Shown piece after piece: positions 50,966 through 60,161 of a stretch of DNA of 64,000 nucleotides. How positions within the stretch are numbered: position 1 is the first letter of the stretch; the number at the start of each line of letters is the position of its first letter. A program made the translations under genes and the position numbers. Below the pieces are notes generated by a model. That model ran no database searches. It worked only from the letters and a program-made list of their open reading frames with translations, and was not told the origin of the DNA. Origin of the DNA: CAZFLD01 sp964519835 (lineage in GTDB: Bacteria > Spirochaetota > Spirochaetia > DSM-27196 > CAZFLD01); the NCBI GenBank assembly GCA_964519835.1, contig CAZFLD010000007.1, positions 28,417-92,416 of the forward strand, written 5' to 3'.

Positions 50966-51754
50966 ATGAAAAAAAACGTGCTCGAGCGGATGGGTGCAAC
51001 GGTTGTCAAGCGCCTCTCCGATATGATCTACAGCCTCGGCTTTTTCCTCGAGATCATCAAAGAGATGCTCCTGTTTGTGCGGCGGCGGCAGGCAGGCTAC
51101 CGCGTCTTGACGATGCAGATTCTGTTTACCGGCGTAGAAGCGCTTCCTGTAATCGGGATTCTGGCCGTGGGCTTGGGAGCCGTGATTATCGTTCAGGGCC
51201 AGAGCCTTCTGCCGCAGTTTGGTCAAGGGCAACTCATCTACGTGATCCTGGTCACGGTGATAACTCGGGAGCTAGGACCGATCCTCACCGCGTTTATCAT
51301 TACGGCCCGGTCCGGCACCGCGGTGGCGACCGAACTCGGAAACATGGTGGTAAACCACGAAATTGAGGCATACATGGCCTCCGGCATCAACCCAATCGCA
51401 TACCTTGCCGTACCGCGCTTTGTCGGCGTGACCTTGGCAACGGTTCTCCTCAACCTCTACTTCAACGTCTTTGGTCTCTTTGGGTCGTTTGTCGTGACAC
51501 AGTTTCTCCGGCCGATCGCGTTTGCCGAGTACTTTCGCGGCCTATTGAGTGCCATGACCCCAACCGACGTTGTTGCCTCCCTAATCAAGGCGGTTGTCAT
51601 GGGCGCGATAGTTGCCGGCACCGCGATCTACTACGGATTTCGCGTGGAGCGGGCGTCCACGGAAGTGCCGGTCAAGGCAATCCGCGCGGTGGGCACGGGT
51701 TTTGTGCTGGCGGTTCTGGCCAACGCGGTGATAACGGTGGTCTACTATGTCTGA
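50966..51754 (+). CDS. mlaE: MlaE-type permease of a lipid ABC transporter
   Basis: The 262-residue permease has five to six membrane helices and the MlaE signature region (ILTAFIITARSGTAVATELGNMVVNHEIEAYMASGINP, shown here in parts). It partners MlaF and the MCE protein MlaD in moving phospholipids between the two membranes. The ATG at 50966 is chosen because it gives the family length; an upstream in-frame ATG (50948) lacks a ribosome site. It heads an envelope operon that continues to 57126. Confidence 0.93.
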   Translation: MKKNVLERMGATVVKRLSDMIYSLGFFLEIIKEMLLFVRRRQAGYRVLTMQILFTGVEALPVIGILAVGLGAVIIVQGQSLLPQFGQGQLIYVILVTVITRELGPILTAFIITARSGTAVATELGNMVVNHEIEAYMASGINPIAYLAVPRFVGVTLATVLLNLYFNVFGLFGSFVVTQFLRPIAFAEYFRGLLSAMTPTDVVASLIKAVVMGAIVAGTAIYYGFRVERASTEVPVKAIRAVGTGFVLAVLANAVITVVYYV

Positions 51755-52574
51755 AGTCGCGGCGAGGCAGGACTCGCAGGTTGTGCTCGAATCCGTGGTG
51801 TTTTCCTCCAGCGAAGGTCCGGTGCTCCGGTCAATCAGCCACAGCTTCCCCCCGGGGGCAACCTCTGCGATTATGGGTCCGGCCGGATCCGGGAAAAGCA
51901 CGCTCTTGAAGTGCGCGGCCGGCTTGCTCGATCCTGACGAGGGCACTGTTCGCTTGTTCGGCCGAGATCTATCGGCCATCGGCGAGCGAAAGCTGATGCC
52001 GCTGCGGCGACGCTGCGGATTTGTCTTCCAAGACGCCGCGCTGTGGCAGAACATGACGGTGGCGCAAAACCTGCTCCTTCCGCTCCAGGTACACGAACCG
52101 CACATGGCAAAGGGCGACATGGCGGACCGTGTCGAAAGCCTCGTCCGCCGCGTGGGCTTGCGTACCCCGACGACTAAACGGCCGTCCGACATGTCACAGG
52201 GCGAGCGAAAGGTGGTGTCGTTCCTTCGGTCGCTTGTGCTCGAGCCGGAGGTCCTGTTCCTAGACGAGCCGACCGGTCACGTAGACGTAGAATCGAGGGA
52301 ACGAATGCTCGCCATGCTGAAAGAGCTCAAGCGGCAAGGGCGAACCCTTATCCTTGTTACCCACGATCCCGAGATGACGGCCCAACTCGCCGACTACATC
52401 CTGGTAGTCCACGGTGGCAAGACTCTGGAGTCGGGGCCCGTCGACCGGGTCGTGCGTTCGCCGGATCCTCGCGTGGCCGCTGTATTGACGGACGTCTTGA
52501 GCAAGACTTCGGTCTATGATGCCGATATTCTAGACATTCTGGACGAGAGCCAGGAGTTCGGGGGCGGCCCGTGA
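51747..52574 (+). CDS. mlaF: MlaF-type ATPase of a lipid ABC transporter
   Basis: The 275-residue ABC ATPase has Walker A GPAGSGKST, Walker B VLFLDEPTGH and H-loop VTHDPE. The C-loop signature is MSQGERK rather than LSGGQ, a shift that is unusual but leaves the Ser and Gly. It overlaps mlaE by 8 bases. The C-terminal 40 residues end in an acidic tail. Confidence 0.93.
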   Translation: MSEVAARQDSQVVLESVVFSSSEGPVLRSISHSFPPGATSAIMGPAGSGKSTLLKCAAGLLDPDEGTVRLFGRDLSAIGERKLMPLRRRCGFVFQDAALWQNMTVAQNLLLPLQVHEPHMAKGDMADRVESLVRRVGLRTPTTKRPSDMSQGERKVVSFLRSLVLEPEVLFLDEPTGHVDVESRERMLAMLKELKRQGRTLILVTHDPEMTAQLADYILVVHGGKTLESGPVDRVVRSPDPRVAAVLTDVLSKTSVYDADILDILDESQEFGGGP

Positions 52575-52627
52575 ACGCTGTTGACGGCGACGGGTATATG
52601 GGCGTAGAGTCCTTAAAGGATATGTAA

Positions 52628-53803
52628 ATGAAGTTCCGAATCCGCTTTGCCAAACAGGTGGTTGGAGTCTTCGTCCTCCTTGCGTTTGCCTTTCTTGCGT
52701 TTGTACTTGCATCAATGGCGGTCGACCAAGGCTGGTTCCGTCGCGACTACTACTTCCGAAGCCAGTTCAACTCGGCCGACGGCCTTTCGGTCGGCATGTC
52801 CGTCCGCTTTCGCGGCTTCCAAATCGGTCGTGTTACTGAGTTGAACCTCAATGGGGAAAACGACGTCGACGTTGTCTTTTTTGTGGAAGAAGACTACGTA
52901 GACAAGGTGCGAGAGTACTCCGTGGTGCAAAACACGTCGAATCCTCTGGGGCTCGGCGGTGGCCTCGAGTTTCACATGGGGCGTAGCGACCGCCGCCTGA
53001 TTGATCTTGCCGCCGCCGACGAGATGCCCCTCGTACCGGCCTGGGAGTCCAAACCCGCTCGCCTCTATGTGGAGGACGACCTTGTCATCCTGCCGGAGAA
53101 CAACGATCCGGTCGGCAACGCAATCAACCAGCTCGACCCGGTGCTTGCAAGCATCAACCGAACCCTCTTCAGCCTGGATTCGGTGCTTGTAAGCGTTGAC
53201 CAAACACTCGCCGGCGTCGGGACCGGTCCCGTTCAGAACATCCTGGTAGAGGCCGAGGGTTTGATGGCCAACACCAGCGCGCTTGTCGGCTCCGCGAGGA
53301 CAATGGTTGAACAAACCGGCAACATCGTTGCAGACACCGGCGCGGTTGTCGCAAGCGTCGGTCGAACGGCGGCTAACCTGGAAACGACAATTGCTTACAT
53401 GGATGCCGAGCTTCGAACCATCATGGCCCAGATCGGCGGAATTGCCACCAACGTAGAATCGTTGACAACGGAGTTCAGCGATCCCACAGGTTTGGTACCG
53501 CGGCTCCTCGAGTCGGACGGCTCCATTTCTCGATTGTTCAACGACAACAACGAGCTCTACGGTCAGATGGAGCAGATCCTATCGAGTTTAAACGAAAGCG
53601 TCGGCCAAATTCGGGAGTTTGCGAGCTTCCTTGGTCGCACCACTCCGCAGATTACTTCACTTCTCGAGCAAGGACGCCAGGCCGTCGACACCGGGCAAGA
53701 TGTCTTGGAAGGGGTGAGGAACAACCCCTTAATCCGCGGCGGGATCCAGGAGGAGCCGCCCGAGCCCACCACGACTCGGAGCTATCGTGACCAAGACTTC
53801 TAG
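52628..53803 (+). CDS. mlaD: MlaD-type MCE-domain lipid-transport protein
   Basis: The 391-residue protein has one N-terminal membrane helix, an MCE domain (about 45-125; FNSADGLSVGMSVRFRGFQIG) and a long helical C-terminal region of heptad type with many Asn/Thr/Ser (IVEAEGLMANTSALVGSARTMV). MCE proteins form hexameric rings or tunnels that carry lipids across the periplasm. AAAGGAT precedes the ATG by about 6 bases. The helical tail, longer than in E. coli MlaD, resembles those of MCE tunnels. Confidence 0.9.
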   Translation: MKFRIRFAKQVVGVFVLLAFAFLAFVLASMAVDQGWFRRDYYFRSQFNSADGLSVGMSVRFRGFQIGRVTELNLNGENDVDVVFFVEEDYVDKVREYSVVQNTSNPLGLGGGLEFHMGRSDRRLIDLAAADEMPLVPAWESKPARLYVEDDLVILPENNDPVGNAINQLDPVLASINRTLFSLDSVLVSVDQTLAGVGTGPVQNILVEAEGLMANTSALVGSARTMVEQTGNIVADTGAVVASVGRTAANLETTIAYMDAELRTIMAQIGGIATNVESLTTEFSDPTGLVPRLLESDGSISRLFNDNNELYGQMEQILSSLNESVGQIREFASFLGRTTPQITSLLEQGRQAVDTGQDVLEGVRNNPLIRGGIQEEPPEPTTTRSYRDQDF

Positions 53804-54728
53804 ATCATCTCTTTTTGTCATCGTGACGGCTGCCCTCGTGATCGTTGCCGCTTCGTGCTCGACTGCCCCGCCGCCGCGCGAGTTTATCACCGACAAGCAA
53901 GACTCAGGGTATGAGTACCTCGATCAAGGTAATTCGATGTTTGCCGAAGGCCGATTCGAGGACGCTCGGTCGGTCCTCGAGCTTTCACGCACGCAATTCG
54001 CTTCCATCGACTACAGAGAGGGGCTGGTCGAGGTTCACAACGCCCTTGCCAAGCTATACATGGCCTACGGACAGTACAACACCGCCCTCACTGAGTTGCG
54101 CACGGCGGAGGAGATTGCGACACGGCTGGACAACAACAGGCTGCTGTTGCTCACTGCCGCCAACAAGGCCGAGCGCTTGCTCCGTCTTGGGGAGTACCGG
54201 GCGGTGATCGACCTCCTGGAAGAGGCTTCTCCCTACCTAAGCGAACGGGAACAGAGTCAGGAGGCCGCAGTCTACTACCACAACTACGGTTCCGCGGAAA
54301 ATCGCGTCGGGAGCCTCGATGTGGCCAGGGACTACCTGGACCAGGCACTTGCGATTAACCTCGAGCTTCGCAACTACACCGAGGCTGCGGCCAACTACTA
54401 TCAGCTCGCCGGCATGCTCTCTCGTGCAGACCAGACTGACGAGGCCTTGGAGTTCGCTCGCCTTGCGCTGGAGTATGACAAGCGCATGGAGAACTCAATT
54501 GGTATCGGCAACGACCTGTACGCGCTTGGGGCAATAAGTCAAAAAATCGGAAACCTACAAGCCGCCCTTACCTACTACCAACGGAGCCTGCGGGTGTTTG
54601 TGGCGGTTGAAATAGTGCCGGACACCATGCGTCTCCTTGCCGCGTGCGCCGAAGTTGCCGAGGCCCTTGGCAACGCCAATCTGGCGGACGCATATCAGGA
54701 ACAGCTTTCGCAGATGGAAGCGCCATAG
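53787..54728 (+). CDS. TPR lipoprotein
   Basis: The 313-residue protein has a signal peptide with lipobox VAASC (Cys24) and then TPR repeats through the whole chain (YEYLDQGNSMFAEGRFEDARSV; VEVHNALAKLYMAYGQYN; YNTALTELRTAEEIATRL). Start is GTG at 53787, overlapping mlaD, with GGAG 6 bases upstream. I infer an outer-membrane or periplasmic scaffold, perhaps for the Mla system in the same operon. Confidence 0.85.
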   Translation: MTKTSRSSLFVIVTAALVIVAASCSTAPPPREFITDKQDSGYEYLDQGNSMFAEGRFEDARSVLELSRTQFASIDYREGLVEVHNALAKLYMAYGQYNTALTELRTAEEIATRLDNNRLLLLTAANKAERLLRLGEYRAVIDLLEEASPYLSEREQSQEAAVYYHNYGSAENRVGSLDVARDYLDQALAINLELRNYTEAAANYYQLAGMLSRADQTDEALEFARLALEYDKRMENSIGIGNDLYALGAISQKIGNLQAALTYYQRSLRVFVAVEIVPDTMRLLAACAEVAEALGNANLADAYQEQLSQMEAP

Positions 54729-54761
54729 TTTCGTGCAAACCACCGACCCACCGTATAACAC

Positions 54762-55169
54762 ATGAAAGATACAAACAGACTTCCACAGGACATACTTGCT
54801 TCGTACGTCGGTTTTGTCAGGGGCGTATTGCGGTTTTTGCTATTCTTTGCCCTCGCCTTTGCCGCGGCGGCCATCGTCGTGGTGCCCACGTGGCTTTTTG
54901 CGACCAACGCCCCGCACGTATACGCCCTTGTTGTAGGCCTGTTGCTCGTCGTCCCCCTCGCGGTTTTTGTGGTCCGGCGGGCCGGACGCTGGAACCCCAC
55001 TGCACGCGCCGTGGCCTCGGCCGTTGCAAAGCCCGCCGCGATTATCGGCCTAATAGCCGGCGTCGCCCTGTTTGCACGGGGTCTTATAGCTGCCGCAATC
55101 CCGGTTGTGATAGCCACAATCGTGCTAATAGGTCTTGCGCCGGCGTTGGGCCGGTTCCAGCGGCGGTGA
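54762..55169 (+). CDS. small integral membrane protein
   Basis: The 135-residue protein has about four membrane helices (GFVRGVLRFLLFFALAFAA..., YALVVGLLLVVPLAVFVV, KPAAIIGLIAGVALF, IPVVIATIVLIGLA) and no recognised domain. It lies between the TPR lipoprotein and the LytM peptidase gene, whose GTG overlaps its stop as GTGA. Function unknown. Confidence 0.75.
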   Translation: MKDTNRLPQDILASYVGFVRGVLRFLLFFALAFAAAAIVVVPTWLFATNAPHVYALVVGLLLVVPLAVFVVRRAGRWNPTARAVASAVAKPAAIIGLIAGVALFARGLIAAAIPVVIATIVLIGLAPALGRFQRR

Positions 55170-56131
55170 TACGCTCACGGCATGCTGTGCCGACTCTCTT
55201 GTGGGTCTTTGCGACAGGCGCAATCTTGCTTCCTTCGCTACCGGCCCAGGGCCTTGAACCGGCGCGGAGCTTCACTCCGCCCCGTATCGAGCGACTTTCC
55301 TCAGAGGATCCGGTGTACAGGCAGCTTCAGGAGGACATCCGCGACTACTACGTTCGCAGCGCGCGCACAAATTCGAGTCCGCTGCCAAATCCTCCGCCCT
55401 CGATCTACGCCTACGAACTGCGGGAGGGAGAGGATTTCCTGCGGGCTCAAGCGCGCCTCACTCTGCCCCAGGCTACGCTGATAACCCTCAATCGCATGGA
55501 GTCAGCAAGCGTAGATCCCGGTGCCGTGTTGTTGGTTTCAAACACCCCGGGTCTTTTTGTCGCCTCTTCGCCGCAAAACGAGCTCGAGGACTACCTCCGC
55601 GAGTCCCGCCGCGAGGAGCTCGAAGACGGTGTGCGAGTCAACCTCACCATAGAAGGAGTTTCGACGTCGTTTATATTCCTGCCCGGCGCCGATTTTAGCT
55701 CGGACGAGCGTCTGGTTCTTCTGGGGTTGCGGTTCCGTAACCCGGTGCCCCACGCTGAGCTCACCTCGCTGTTTGGCCCCCGCGTCGATCCGTTTACAGG
55801 TCGTCGGGCCATGCACCGGGGCGTCGATCTGTCGGCGCCGGTGGGAACACCGGTCTACGCGGCGCGAGGCGGAACCGTCGTCGATCGCGGCTACGATCGT
55901 GTGTATGGCTTGTACGTTGTTGTTTCTCACGATCAAGGCTACCAGACCTACTACGGCCACCTCGATACGGCCGTAGTCGAGTTGCAGGACGCCGTGTCAT
56001 CCGGTATGATAATCGGCACGGTCGGTGACTCGGGCCTTTCTACCGGGCCACATCTTCACTTTGAGATTAGAGTGTCGGGGCGTCATCAGGATCCGCTCCG
56101 ACTCGTCCCGAGCCTCCAGAGGCGGGAATGA
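55166..56131 (+). CDS. LytM/M23-family metallopeptidase with LysM-like domain
   Basis: Translation from GTG at 55166 gives 321 residues: a signal peptide (HAVPTLLWVFATGAILLPSLPAQG), a LysM-like segment (YELREGEDFLRAQARLTLPQATLI), a middle domain and a C-terminal LytM domain. The zinc motifs are HRGVDLSAPVGTPV (His and Asp) and GPHLHFEI. The catalytic residues are intact, so it probably cuts peptidoglycan cross-links or activates amidases. The GTG overlaps the preceding stop (GTGA); a longer open frame upstream is a shadow. Confidence 0.92.
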   Translation: MIRSRHAVPTLLWVFATGAILLPSLPAQGLEPARSFTPPRIERLSSEDPVYRQLQEDIRDYYVRSARTNSSPLPNPPPSIYAYELREGEDFLRAQARLTLPQATLITLNRMESASVDPGAVLLVSNTPGLFVASSPQNELEDYLRESRREELEDGVRVNLTIEGVSTSFIFLPGADFSSDERLVLLGLRFRNPVPHAELTSLFGPRVDPFTGRRAMHRGVDLSAPVGTPVYAARGGTVVDRGYDRVYGLYVVVSHDQGYQTYYGHLDTAVVELQDAVSSGMIIGTVGDSGLSTGPHLHFEIRVSGRHQDPLRLVPSLQRRE

Positions 56132-57126
56132 AAAAGTCGATTGTCGGGACCTTGTCCGTCCTCTTGTCAATAATCGTCGCCGCCGGCCTTCACGCCGAGA
56201 CCTTCCACGGCGTGGTTGGTACCGTAATGGATCCCGGCGAACCGCGGGGTCGCTCTTTTATCATACCTGCACAAGAATACATCGCATTTCTCGCTCCGGA
56301 GGACCGGCTCTTTACCACTGCGTTTGAGTTGGAGCTCGAGATCCCGGCGGCGGTGGTCGGTACACAAAACGCAGTCGGGCTTTATCTGTACGCCGGCGTG
56401 GCGCCGGACCCCGAACTCGCGCCGGGTGGCGCCACGACCCACGCGGGCGAAGCGGTGCTTCTGGTGCCCCTTGGGCGATCGGGCCTCGAGCGCGTCGAGA
56501 TCCTCCTCCCCGGTCGCACGGAGTCCCTGGGGTTTGGTTCCCACGTAGTGCATATCAACGACTTTAGCGAATTTCCGCTTATGCTCGGCGTGGCACCAAT
56601 TTCCAAGGGTGTGTCGGACACGCTTTTGAACCAAGAGTATCGCCTGAGTGTCCGGCGTCGGACCATCCCGGAAGGCGGAGTACGGGTGCGGTTTCAGGAC
56701 GCCGACGGCCGAAACCTATCGCGATCTCAACTCTCGGCCGCCGGCGTGTCCGCAACCATCGGCCGTCGACGCCTGACCGCCGACCAGGTTGACCTGCTCG
56801 AGCCGGGCTTTCACACGGTGTCACTGGAGTCGCAAGACCATCTGCCCGATCAGCGCACCGTGGGCGTTCAACGGGGCGAGGTCACGGACGTTGTGTTTCG
56901 CCTCGAAGAGGCACGTCCGCAGGTGCGCGTTGAAGCGCCTCGGAGCGCCGTGGTAACGATCGACGGCGACCTTGTTAGCCCGGGCGAGGATCTGTATTTG
57001 GAGCCGGGCGAGCACAGCATTGTCTTTCGGATTGACGAGGTCACGGTAAGCCGTCGATTTGTGGTTGCAAGGACCGGTAGCTATACGCTATCACTTGTTC
57101 TTGATATCTTGATAGATGAAGATTAA
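56128..57126 (+). CDS. secreted beta-rich protein, PEGA-like
   Basis: The 332-residue protein has a signal peptide (KKSIVGTLSVLLSIIVAAGLHA) and then beta-rich repeats. The C-terminal segments GFHTVSLESQDHLPDQRTVGV and GEHSIVFRIDEVTVSRRFVV look like PEGA domains (Pro-Glu-Gly-Ala-type surface repeats). Start overlaps the peptidase stop as ATGA. Last gene of the envelope operon; a terminator is seen about 95 bases downstream. Confidence 0.75.
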   Translation: MKKSIVGTLSVLLSIIVAAGLHAETFHGVVGTVMDPGEPRGRSFIIPAQEYIAFLAPEDRLFTTAFELELEIPAAVVGTQNAVGLYLYAGVAPDPELAPGGATTHAGEAVLLVPLGRSGLERVEILLPGRTESLGFGSHVVHINDFSEFPLMLGVAPISKGVSDTLLNQEYRLSVRRRTIPEGGVRVRFQDADGRNLSRSQLSAAGVSATIGRRRLTADQVDLLEPGFHTVSLESQDHLPDQRTVGVQRGEVTDVVFRLEEARPQVRVEAPRSAVVTIDGDLVSPGEDLYLEPGEHSIVFRIDEVTVSRRFVVARTGSYTLSLVLDILIDED

Positions 57127-57180
57127 ATAATTCTCGTCGCGAGACGATAATAATATTGTCGGTTAAGGAATAGTTCCCCT

Positions 57181-57207
57181 CCCAGTTTGCTATGCTTTAG
57201 CCGATAA
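57181..57207 (+). promoter_or_regulatory. sigma-28-like element before a terminator
   Basis: CCCAGTTT (57181-57188), 11-base spacer, GCCGATAA (57200-57207). The -10 half equals the sigma-28 consensus and the -35 half shares AGTTT. Transcription would run straight into the hairpin at 57221, so a very short RNA or chance. Confidence 0.3.
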
Positions 57208-57220
57208 CCTTACGGTTGGG

Positions 57221-57248
57221 CCGGTTCTCACGAACCGGTCTTTTTTTT
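57221..57248 (+). terminator. intrinsic terminator after the envelope operon
   Basis: CCGGTTC (57221-57227), loop TCAC, GAACCGG (57232-57238), TC, then eight T (57241-57248). Strong; it separates the envelope operon from the penicillin-binding protein gene. Confidence 0.9.
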
Positions 57249-57273
57249 GATTTTGTAACGATTTACGCCAACC

Positions 57274-57302
57274 TTGACAAAGCCTCCTGCCACGCATACT
57301 GT
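57274..57302 (+). promoter_or_regulatory. promoter of the class A penicillin-binding protein gene
   Basis: TTGACA (57274-57279), 17-base spacer, TACTGT (57297-57302). The next ATG is at 57310, so transcription should start at the start codon (leaderless). This rules out the frame start at the TTG of the -35 box. Confidence 0.75.
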
Positions 57303-57309
57303 GTGCCGG

Positions 57310-60153
57310 ATGGGCAAGGGGAAAAAGCATAGGATCATCGTGCGGATCCTGGTCGGGGTTGCAGCCGCCTTTGCGATTGCCTTCGGAGTAGTCCTCGGAA
57401 TTGCCATCGCGACAATCCACAACACTCCGGAAATCAAAGAACTCTACGAACAGGAAAACGCGTTACCGTCGCAGATCCTCGACATACAGGGCCGGCTAAT
57501 AACGGAGTTCTTCGGCGATGAGAAACGGAACCTCGTCGCAATTGACGAGCTTCCGGCTCACTTGATCCACGCGCTTATTACGCGCGAAGACAAGGATTTT
57601 TTCGAGCACAACGGCGTAAGTGTTCGCGGCACCGTTCGAGCGGCGGTCGGAATAATACGCGATAGGCTCGGTGGCGAGGGATACTTCTCCGGCGGCAGCA
57701 CAATCACACAGCAGCTCGCCAAGATGCGATTTCTCGACCCGACCGATATCTCCATCACACGAAAGCTACGAGAGTGGTGGCTTGCGTTCCAGCTCGAGCG
57801 CCACCTGACCAAAGAGGAAATACTCGAAGAGTACTTGAACATGATGCCCTTCGGCCACGGTACGTACGGCGTAGAAGCGGCAAGTCAGTTCTATTTTAAC
57901 GGCAAGTCGGCCCGCGACTTGACTTTGGCGGAGTCGGCCATCCTTGTGATTCAGTTGGCAAGCCCACGATACTCTCCCATTCGCAATCCAAACGGCGCCC
58001 GAACCATCCAGCGGGAAATCCTCGACCAAATGGTCCAAGAGGGCTACGTAACCGCCGAACACGCGAACCGGAGTTACGAAGAGTACTGGACCAACTACGA
58101 CTACACGCGGGAATCACGGTCAACCGCGTTTTTTGACAGGGAGGATCAGGCCCCATACTTCAGCGAATATGTACGCGAGGAGCTCAGCAATCTGATCCTT
58201 GGTGCAAATAACTTCTACACGGACGGGTTTCGGGTCCACACCACCTTGAACCTGGACTATCAGCGTGTTGCCGACAGGATCATGGCTGAGGGCATTCGCG
58301 AGACAAACATCAAGTTTCACGAACGAAACGAGGTCCGGGTGCAATATGCGGACGCGGAGGTAGCGCCCGTCATCGACCTCCTCTCTCTTGCCTTCGACAT
58401 CCCCGAGATGCGTGTCGCGGACGCCAAACAGAAAGAGTTGGCCACCGAAACGTTCTACGAGGATTTGATGCCGATCATCGACATGGCCGCATTGATGTTC
58501 GGATCAAGTGAGCAGGACAACCTCCGGCAAGTGTCGAAGTACGGAAAGCTGCGCGAATCAGACGAGAATCGTCGGTCCAATGTTGAAGGCGCCTTGATCA
58601 CCCTCGAAAACGCAACCGGCTACATCACCGCAATGGTCGGCGGAAGTGGTTTCGAGGCGCAGAATCAAGTCAACCGCGCAATCTCCGCCCGGGTGCCACC
58701 GGGATCGGCTTTTAAGCCGCTCTATTACTCGCGAGCCATCGATGAGGGCATCATAACCCCGGCCACGCGTCTTCCGGACTTACCCATTGCCTTCACAAAT
58801 CCAGACGGATCCTTCTATCGGCCGGAGAACTACAACGGCACATGGTCCGAGTACGTCCTGGCACGTAACGCCATCGCGCTCTCCATGAACGTTCCCTCTT
58901 TGCAGGTCTTGGACAGGCTCGGTTTTGAGCCTGCCCTGGAAAATGCTCGGAGGCTTTTGGGCATCCCGGAGGAAGAGATGCTCGACCGGGGGTTGGTACG
59001 GCTCTACCCGGTCGGCCTCGGCACGGTTTCGGTCGCGCCCATTGAGATGGCACGCGCATTTGCCGCTTTTCCCAATCGCGGGCGGGAAGTCATCCCCATA
59101 GCCATTCGGTTTATAGAGGACCAAGAGGGTCGGATTATTATGGAGCCTGCCGCCGACACCATTCGGCGGCAGCGCGAAAAAGGTGAAGAAGCCCAAATCA
59201 TAAGCCCCCAAGCGGCCTACGTCATGACCACCATGCTGCAAAGCGTTGTGGATTACGGCACCCTCTGGCGCCGTGCAAATCTGGTCGGCGGCTTTGACGG
59301 CATGGACATTGCGGGCAAGACCGGCACCACACAAAACTGGTCCGACGCCTGGACCGTAGGCTTTACACCCTATCTGACAACGGCGGTGTGGCTGGGATTC
59401 GATCTACCTGGAAACTCATTGGGTCTCGACCAGACGGGCGCGCAGGCCGCCGGTCCGCTGTGGGCACGATACATGAAAGAGATCCACCTCGATTTGGCGC
59501 CGCGAGAGTTCGAAGAGCCATCCGGCATCGTTCGCCTCGAAGTTACCGGCGACTCAGGGCGGATACCGCCCGAGGAGTACACGGGCTACACCTACGAAGA
59601 GGTCTTTGTTCAGGGCACCGAGCCTACGGAGTTTGATACCAGCGTGGCGTATCGTGAGGACCGCCGGGAGCAAACCCACGAGCGCATGAGAAATGCTTTG
59701 TTATCGAGTACAAGCATCTCGCAACAAAGCTCCCCCCTCGGTGACTTTAGCCTTCCCGAGCTCGACCTGTTTGTTCGGCTCGACGAACCCGATGAAGACA
59801 ACGAGTCCAACGGCGACGTGATGTCAAACCCGCTTCTCGATGGTGGAGATGAAGAGCCCGGCGTCGACAGTCGCAGTGGCGTCGGCAATAACGGGGGAAC
59901 CGATGGTCGCGGCGGCGCCGACGACCGGGATGACGACGGTGCGAACCGTGAGCCCGCGGGCGGCGCCGATGAGTCGGACGGTGACCCCGGCGATGCCCAA
60001 CGCGGCTCCACAGGTGGCTCGGAATCTACGGGTGACTCGGAACGAAGTTTGCAGTCCAACCAAGGGGAAAACGATGCGGACACAGGTCCCGGAGAAGAGG
60101 AGGACTCGTCCGAGGTTCCGGATAGTGGTTTCTCGAATCCGCTCTTAGACTGA
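57310..60153 (+). CDS. class A penicillin-binding protein (PBP1A-type) with acidic tail
   Basis: The 947-residue protein has a short cytoplasmic N-terminus, a membrane helix (about 9-34), a GT51 glycosyltransferase domain (EDKDFFEHNG with catalytic Glu93; GGSTITQQLAK; EEYLNMMPFGHGTYGVEAA) and a transpeptidase domain. The transpeptidase has SAFK (Ser466), SMN and KTGTT. It polymerises and cross-links peptidoglycan. After about residue 800 the chain is acidic and Gly/Asp/Ser/Asn-rich and unlike PBPs, ending SNPLLD, with SNPLLD also at 839-844. The neighbouring downstream gene is a small ParB-like protein. Leaderless start; see the promoter. Confidence 0.95.
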   Translation: MGKGKKHRIIVRILVGVAAAFAIAFGVVLGIAIATIHNTPEIKELYEQENALPSQILDIQGRLITEFFGDEKRNLVAIDELPAHLIHALITREDKDFFEHNGVSVRGTVRAAVGIIRDRLGGEGYFSGGSTITQQLAKMRFLDPTDISITRKLREWWLAFQLERHLTKEEILEEYLNMMPFGHGTYGVEAASQFYFNGKSARDLTLAESAILVIQLASPRYSPIRNPNGARTIQREILDQMVQEGYVTAEHANRSYEEYWTNYDYTRESRSTAFFDREDQAPYFSEYVREELSNLILGANNFYTDGFRVHTTLNLDYQRVADRIMAEGIRETNIKFHERNEVRVQYADAEVAPVIDLLSLAFDIPEMRVADAKQKELATETFYEDLMPIIDMAALMFGSSEQDNLRQVSKYGKLRESDENRRSNVEGALITLENATGYITAMVGGSGFEAQNQVNRAISARVPPGSAFKPLYYSRAIDEGIITPATRLPDLPIAFTNPDGSFYRPENYNGTWSEYVLARNAIALSMNVPSLQVLDRLGFEPALENARRLLGIPEEEMLDRGLVRLYPVGLGTVSVAPIEMARAFAAFPNRGREVIPIAIRFIEDQEGRIIMEPAADTIRRQREKGEEAQIISPQAAYVMTTMLQSVVDYGTLWRRANLVGGFDGMDIAGKTGTTQNWSDAWTVGFTPYLTTAVWLGFDLPGNSLGLDQTGAQAAGPLWARYMKEIHLDLAPREFEEPSGIVRLEVTGDSGRIPPEEYTGYTYEEVFVQGTEPTEFDTSVAYREDRREQTHERMRNALLSSTSISQQSSPLGDFSLPELDLFVRLDEPDEDNESNGDVMSNPLLDGGDEEPGVDSRSGVGNNGGTDGRGGADDRDDDGANREPAGGADESDGDPGDAQRGSTGGSESTGDSERSLQSNQGENDADTGPGEEEDSSEVPDSGFSNPLLD

Positions 60154-60161
60154 GGTGCGCC

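Noticed and set aside
54644..55165. Large N-terminal extension of the LytM peptidase
   Set aside because: It overlaps the membrane-protein gene in another frame, and GTG 55166 starts a proper signal peptide.
57274..57309. TTG start for the penicillin-binding protein
   Set aside because: It is the -35 box of the promoter; the ATG at 57310 follows the -10 box.
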